Shown one piece after another: positions 60,022-64,000 of a stretch of 64,000 nt of DNA. The stretch comes from Bacillota bacterium (GTDB taxonomy: Bacteria > Bacillota > UBA4882 > UBA10575), in NCBI GenBank assembly GCA_012727425.1, contig JAAYHQ010000033.1:1-64000 (forward strand), in the 5' to 3' direction. How positions within the stretch are numbered: position 1 is the stretch's first letter; each line of letters starts with the position of its first letter. The notes under the pieces are model-generated. The model was given only the letters and a program-made list of their open reading frames with translations. It made no database searches and had not been told where the DNA came from. The translations under genes were made by a program, and so were the position numbers.

Positions 60022-60384
60022 ATGTCCGAATACCGGGCAGAGCGCCTTGCGGTATTGATCAAAGAAGAGCTTGGTGACATACTGCAAAAAGAGCTTAAGG
60101 ACCCAAGGATTGGTTTTACTTCCATCACCAATGTCCGAGTTTCGCGGGACATGAGTCATGCGAAGATCTACGTCAGTGTCTTTGGTGATCAACAGCAGCA
60201 AGCAGCGACCATGGAAGGATTGGAAAGCGCAAGGGGTTTCATCCGTTCCGAACTGGGAAAAAGGATCCGCTTGCGGCATACACCGGAGATTTCCTTTGTC
60301 TTTGATAATTCACTGGAAGAAGGGGCCAAAGTCCTTTCGCTCCTTAATGAGATTAAGAAAGAAGGAGGGGAAGAGCGACTTTGA
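60022..60384 (+). CDS. rbfA: Ribosome-binding factor A
   Basis: RbfA is a KH-like protein for 30S maturation. The 120 residues show EYRAERLAVLIKEELGDILQ, VRVSRDMSHAKIYVSVFGD and IRLRHTPEISFVFDNSLEEG. Adjacent ATG codons at 60019 and 60022 follow GGGAGGG; the second is better spaced. It overlaps nrnA by 4 bases (TTGA), i.e. coupled translation. Confidence 0.95.
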   Translation: MSEYRAERLAVLIKEELGDILQKELKDPRIGFTSITNVRVSRDMSHAKIYVSVFGDQQQQAATMEGLESARGFIRSELGKRIRLRHTPEISFVFDNSLEEGAKVLSLLNEIKKEGGEERL

Positions 60385-61379
60385 GTCAACCTTCTGCTTG
60401 GGACCAAGTGATCTCTACCATCAACAAACACCACCGTTTTACGTTAGGTTGTCATTTGCATCCGGATGGCGATGCGATTGGTTCTCTCTTGGCGCTTGGC
60501 TTGTCCTTAGAAAAGACTGGCAAGCAGGTGGAGATGATCGTTCCCGACGGGGTTCCAGCTACCTACCAATTTTTACCTGGAATTCAGCGGGTGGTCCAAC
60601 AGCCCACTTCCCGTCCGGAGGTGGTGATCAGTGTTGATTGTGCGGAACGGTCGCGTCTGCAGTTACCGGAGGAGATCTTTACCGGTGAACCCTTGTTGGT
60701 CAATATCGATCACCATATCTCCAATGATCTTTTTGGCCAGGTGAACTTGGTTTTGCCCGATGCCTCCGCGACCGGGCAGCTCATCTTTAAGTTGTTGGAA
60801 AAGGGCGCGTACCCTATTGATCCGGCGATTGCCAGCGCCCTTTATACCGCAATTGCGACTGATACCGGCTTTTTCCGCTATTCGAACACCACCGGGGAAG
60901 TGTTGTCGATGGCTTCGAAGTTGGTTGAAGAATACCAAATCTCCCCTTCCCAGATTGCCGAGCGGGTTTACGAAGAAAAAAGCTATGCCTCCATCCGTCT
61001 TTTGGGCGAAGTCCTTTCCACTCTGCAAATCTCTGGTAACCGGCGTTATTCCTGGATGTATTTAAACCAGGAGATGATCCGGAAATATAAGGTGGAGATG
61101 GAAGAGATCGAAAACTACGTCAATTACACCAATTCGATCCGGGGAGTCGAGGTTGGCTTGTTTTTTAAGGAGATTAAACCCGATGAAGTGAAGATTAGTT
61201 GGCGCTCGAAAGCCAGTGTGGATGTGAGCCGGTTGGCGGCCCATTTTGGCGGAGGTGGACACCTGCGGGCGGCCGGGTGTTCCATGAAAGGTTCTTTACC
61301 GGCGGTCATGGAAGAGGTCCTATCGTTTTTAAGCAAGTATTTCGAAGAGCATAAGGATCGGATGGACGGACGACGATGA
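60381..61379 (+). CDS. nrnA: Bifunctional oligoribonuclease/PAP phosphatase NrnA (DHH family)
   Basis: NrnA degrades short oligonucleotides and 3'-phosphoadenosine 5'-phosphate. The 332 residues show GCHLHPDGDAIGSLLALGLS (metal site, about 23-42), VISVDCAERSRLQ, the DHH motif in VNIDHHISND, and ALYTAIATDTGFFRYSNT. The C-terminal DHHA1 has GGGGHLRAAGC. The start is TTG 60381 with AAGGAGGGGAAGAG. It occupies the usual place between rbfA and truB. Confidence 0.94.
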   Translation: MSQPSAWDQVISTINKHHRFTLGCHLHPDGDAIGSLLALGLSLEKTGKQVEMIVPDGVPATYQFLPGIQRVVQQPTSRPEVVISVDCAERSRLQLPEEIFTGEPLLVNIDHHISNDLFGQVNLVLPDASATGQLIFKLLEKGAYPIDPAIASALYTAIATDTGFFRYSNTTGEVLSMASKLVEEYQISPSQIAERVYEEKSYASIRLLGEVLSTLQISGNRRYSWMYLNQEMIRKYKVEMEEIENYVNYTNSIRGVEVGLFFKEIKPDEVKISWRSKASVDVSRLAAHFGGGGHLRAAGCSMKGSLPAVMEEVLSFLSKYFEEHKDRMDGRR

Positions 61380-62308
61380 AGAACAGTGGATTTTTGGTTA
61401 TCAACAAACCGGCAGGTTCTACTTCCCACCAAGTAGTGGCGCAAGCCCGCCGGATCCTGGGGGAGCGCCGGATCGGACACACCGGTACTCTCGACCCGAT
61501 GGCCACTGGTGTCTTGGTCCTGGCGGTTGGGAAAGCAACCCGCCTGATTGCCTTTCTCGATGAAGAAAAGAAGCTTTACCGGGCCCGTCTGGTCTTAGGT
61601 TTGTCTACGGATACGCAGGACCTGACCGGACAGGTAATTTCCACTCAGCCGGAGACGGAGATTTCCCGGGAAAAGCTGGTGGCAGCCCTGAATCTGTTCA
61701 CCGGTGCGCAAGAGCAAACCCCGCCGATGTATTCGGCGGTGAAAGTCAACGGAGAACCTTTATATAAACTGGCGCGGGCCGGGAAGGAAATTAACCGGGC
61801 CAAAAGAAAAATCACCATCTACCGTTTGGAAGCAGCCGAGCCTTTACAACCGGTTTATGGTTTTAAGGAAGGGCCGGTCCTGTTGATCGAGTGTTCACGG
61901 GGGACCTACGTCCGTACCTTGTGTCACGATCTCGGTGCCCACCTGGGGGTGGGCGGCTGTATGGGCGATTTGGTCCGCTTGGCCTCGGGCCCTTTCCATC
62001 TAGCGGACGCCCTTTCTCTGGAAGAGCTGGCGCAGGTTGTAAACGCCGGTAAGCTGAACGAACACTTGATTCCGCCGGCAGCCGCCTTGTCCCATTTGCC
62101 CCTGGTGCGGTTGGATGAGGCCAATGCCGAACGGATTCGGCACGGCGGTCGTCTTTTCACCCAAGATTTAAGAGTGATGCCGTCGCCGGAGGCCTGTCGT
62201 GATCAAGGGTTGGTGCGGGCGGTAGATGCTACCGGATCTTTGCTTGCAGTTTTAAAATACCAAAAAGCTTCACCCGGTTTTTGGCAACCGGTTCGTGTCC
62301 TTCTTTAG
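61376..62308 (+). CDS. truB: tRNA pseudouridine synthase B
   Basis: TruB makes pseudouridine 55 in tRNA. The 310 residues show GFLVINKPAGSTSHQVVAQA and the catalytic Asp in HTGTLDPMATGVLVLAVGKA (about residue 40). QEQTPPMYSAVKVNGEPLYKL and CSRGTYVRTLCHDLGAHLG also match the family, with a C-terminal PUA-like part. ATG 61376 overlaps the nrnA stop by 4 bases (ATGA). Confidence 0.96.
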   Translation: MKNSGFLVINKPAGSTSHQVVAQARRILGERRIGHTGTLDPMATGVLVLAVGKATRLIAFLDEEKKLYRARLVLGLSTDTQDLTGQVISTQPETEISREKLVAALNLFTGAQEQTPPMYSAVKVNGEPLYKLARAGKEINRAKRKITIYRLEAAEPLQPVYGFKEGPVLLIECSRGTYVRTLCHDLGAHLGVGGCMGDLVRLASGPFHLADALSLEELAQVVNAGKLNEHLIPPAAALSHLPLVRLDEANAERIRHGGRLFTQDLRVMPSPEACRDQGLVRAVDATGSLLAVLKYQKASPGFWQPVRVLL

Positions 62309-62376
62309 AGCGGGGCCGTCCATACCAAAAAACAAGGTGCCCCCGGGAAAAAATGTTCTTAGGTGGTTAACCACGG

Positions 62377-63330
62377 ATGAAAGTTTGGAATTCCTTTCCG
62401 CAGTTACAAGCAGAATTGGCGAAAGCCGCTCCTTCCGGCTTGGTGGTAACGATTGGTAATTTTGACGGTGTGCACCGCGGACACCAAAAAATACTGGCGC
62501 GGATGAAAGAGATCAGTCGCGCCAATGGTTGGTTAACTGTTGTTGTTACCTTCCGGGAACATACCGCCAAGATTTTAAAGGGGGGAGCACCCGGACTGCT
62601 CTTGTCTGTGGAGGAGCGTTGCGCGATTTTTGCCGAGATGGGGATCGACGGTACGTTGCTTTTGGACTTCACCCCGGAACTAGCCGCTACGGACCCGGCA
62701 TCCTTCTTGGACCGCCTGCTCGCTCTGGGGGTCCGGGCGATGGTGGTTGGACATGATTTTACCTTCGGGGCCGGTGGCGCCGGCGATACCGGTCTGCTCT
62801 TAACTTATCTGCAGAAACAGGGGTGTTACGGGGAAGTAGTTCCGCCCGTCAAGGTGCATGGGAAGATTGTGAGTAGCACCCGGATCCGGAGTTATTTGCG
62901 GAACGGACAATTGGCAACTGCCAATGAAATGTTAAACCGGCCCTTTTTTCTGGCCGGTCCGGTCTGCCGGGGGCAGGGTTTGGGGAAAGTTTTAGGCTTT
63001 CCCACCGCCAATCTATCCTACCCGCCCGAGCGGTTACTGCCGAAATTTGGCGCCTATTTTGTCCGCGTTATCCTGAACGGGGAAGTGTACTGCGGTTTGG
63101 CTAACGTTGGTTGTAAACCCACCTTTGACTATGACAAACCGTTGGTTGAAGTCTTTATCAACCAGTTTTCCCGGGATATTTACGGTGCGTTGCTGACCGT
63201 GGAGTTTTTACACTTTTTGCGGGAGGAAAAGAAGTTCGCCTCGCCCGAAGCCTTAAAGGCCCAGTTGCTTCTGGACCAAAAGCAGGGGGAGGAGCTTCGC
63301 CGCCGGTATGCTTGCGCCGAAAAGCGCTAA
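62377..63330 (+). CDS. ribF: Bifunctional riboflavin kinase/FAD synthetase
   Basis: RibF makes FMN and FAD. The 317 residues have the N-terminal adenylyltransferase (TIGNFDGVHRGHQKILARM, VVGHDFTFGAGGAGDTGLL, SSTRIRSYLRNGQL) and the C-terminal riboflavin kinase (GLGKVLGFPTANLSYP, CGLANVGCKPTFDY, LVEVFINQFSRDIYG). ATG 62377 has only weak complementarity (AGGTGG) upstream. ribF after truB is the common Firmicute order. No FMN riboswitch precedes it. Confidence 0.96.
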   Translation: MKVWNSFPQLQAELAKAAPSGLVVTIGNFDGVHRGHQKILARMKEISRANGWLTVVVTFREHTAKILKGGAPGLLLSVEERCAIFAEMGIDGTLLLDFTPELAATDPASFLDRLLALGVRAMVVGHDFTFGAGGAGDTGLLLTYLQKQGCYGEVVPPVKVHGKIVSSTRIRSYLRNGQLATANEMLNRPFFLAGPVCRGQGLGKVLGFPTANLSYPPERLLPKFGAYFVRVILNGEVYCGLANVGCKPTFDYDKPLVEVFINQFSRDIYGALLTVEFLHFLREEKKFASPEALKAQLLLDQKQGEELRRRYACAEKR

Positions 63331-63347
63331 TTTTAACTTAACGGCAG

Positions 63348-64000
63348 TCATCCGCATGAGCGGCGAGTGGCGTGGTTTACACAACGGGCGCTTTTTTCCA
63401 AGTAAGCCAGATCGGCCCTTTGCAAGCCGTACTGGTCGATCAGCCTTTCCACGGCGGCGGTTTCTCCCACATCTTTTGGTTGGTGGGCATCGGAGTTGGC
63501 GACGACCGTAATCCCTTTGTACGCAGCCGCCAATTCCCAAAAAGGAGGAAGGGGATAAGGGGGACGTGTTCCCGCTTTTGTTTTTATTGGCGGCTTGCGG
63601 AAACCATAAGCATTGATCTCCAGGGGGACTTTGTAAGCCGCGGCGGCTTCTAAAATTCGCTTTGAACACTCTATGGCATGTTCATCCCAAAATTCATATG
63701 AATTGCCGAAGAGGTCGGGATGGGCAATAAAGGCAAACAGGCCGGAAGCGATCGCCGCTACCATGTGGTCGGCGTATGCCATCAACACCTCCTTGCTTTT
63801 CAGGTGGTAATGGACGCTGACCCAGCCACCATCATAGGGGACATAATGATTGCCGGCGATCAGATAATCGAAGTTTCGTTTCTCGAAAAGCTCTTCCCGG
63901 TAAAAAGAGGTGAATTCCGGAATGTATTCACATTCCATTCCCTTTAGAATCGTCAGCTCCGGATAGGCAGCCCGGGCTTCCTCGACGGCCTGGTCATAGC
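63348..64000 (-). CDS. PHP-domain phosphoesterase, probably histidinol phosphatase (N terminus beyond window)
   Basis: The gene runs from the right edge into the window on the minus strand; about 217 C-terminal residues are visible, and the frame is open to the last base. The reading continues upstream of the internal ATG at 63938 (EARAAYPELTILKGMECEY), so that ATG is not the start. Visible marks are LIAGNHYVP, ASGLFAFIAHPDLFG with a metal His, LEINAYGFRKPP and TVVANSDAHQPKDVG with Asp and His. These match the HisK/HisJ-type PHP family. The N-terminal HxH motif is outside. No his genes are visible, so substrate is inferred. Confidence 0.85.
   Translation of the reverse strand, partial: YDQAVEEARAAYPELTILKGMECEYIPEFTSFYREELFEKRNFDYLIAGNHYVPYDGGWVSVHYHLKSKEVLMAYADHMVAAIASGLFAFIAHPDLFGNSYEFWDEHAIECSKRILEAAAAYKVPLEINAYGFRKPPIKTKAGTRPPYPLPPFWELAAAYKGITVVANSDAHQPKDVGETAAVERLIDQYGLQRADLAYLEKSARCVNHATRRSCG

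Overview
The window looks like a chromosomal piece of a spore-forming, diderm (outer-membrane-bearing) member of the Bacillota, probably an anaerobe of the Limnochordia/Hydrogenispora kind; that placement is inference. Sporulation is shown by spoVS, a SigH-like sigma factor and an alpha/beta-type small acid-soluble spore protein. An outer membrane is shown by an ExbB-ExbD-TonB set, by a beta-barrel protein ending in an aromatic residue, and by SLH-domain proteins. Core gene order is Firmicute-like (yceD-rpmF-plsX-fabD-fabG-acpP-fabF-rnc, smc-ftsY, xseA-xseB-ispA-dxs, rimP-nusA-rnpM-ylxQ-infB-rbfA-nrnA-truB-ribF). Shine-Dalgarno sites are strong, and TTG starts are unusually common.

Layout. 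1-5.3 kb: the tail of a probable family-2 glycoside hydrolase, then exbB-exbD-tonB, a large exported protein with a cohesin-like domain, and an SLH/coiled-coil membrane protein. 5.4-17.3 kb: fatty acid and phospholipid synthesis, RNase III, spoVS, a sigma factor, smc and ftsY. 17.4-22.5 kb: a DUF4363/DUF421 membrane pair, glutamate dehydrogenase, and NfnAB (electron-bifurcating ferredoxin:NADP oxidoreductase) behind a Rex-like operator. 22.6-26.3 kb: lipoprotein, cell-wall amidase, outer-membrane barrel, spore protein and a zinc-ribbon protein. 26.6-37.9 kb: mixed housekeeping and envelope genes (MurC-like ligase, DUF362 ferredoxin protein, YpiB, DUF523, dCMP deaminase-like, NAD-isocitrate dehydrogenase-like, CapA-like, DinB with a LexA-type box, L,D-transpeptidase, SLH protein).

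38.0-44.0 kb holds the most striking item: xseA-xseB-ispA-DUF212, then a roughly 650-nt gene-free, highly structured stretch, then a four-helix membrane protein and dxs. This order, length and partner protein identify OLE RNA (ornate, large, extremophilic) with its membrane partner OapA. OLE is a known but rare and poorly understood class of giant bacterial noncoding RNA.

44.3-46.7 kb: an HD-GYP phosphodiesterase, ApbE and a HEPN-like small protein. 47.0-54.7 kb: a self-contained sugar cluster with a PRD/EIIA regulator, an ascorbate-type EIIB and EIIC, a split transketolase, a HAD phosphatase, a fructose-6-phosphate-aldolase-like protein and its own HPr. Its substrate is unknown. 54.8-63.3 kb: the nusA-infB translation operon through ribF, led by a promoter and attenuator-like hairpin. 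The right edge cuts a PHP-family phosphoesterase. I saw no insertion sequences, CRISPR arrays, tRNA or rRNA genes, and no clear pseudogenes.
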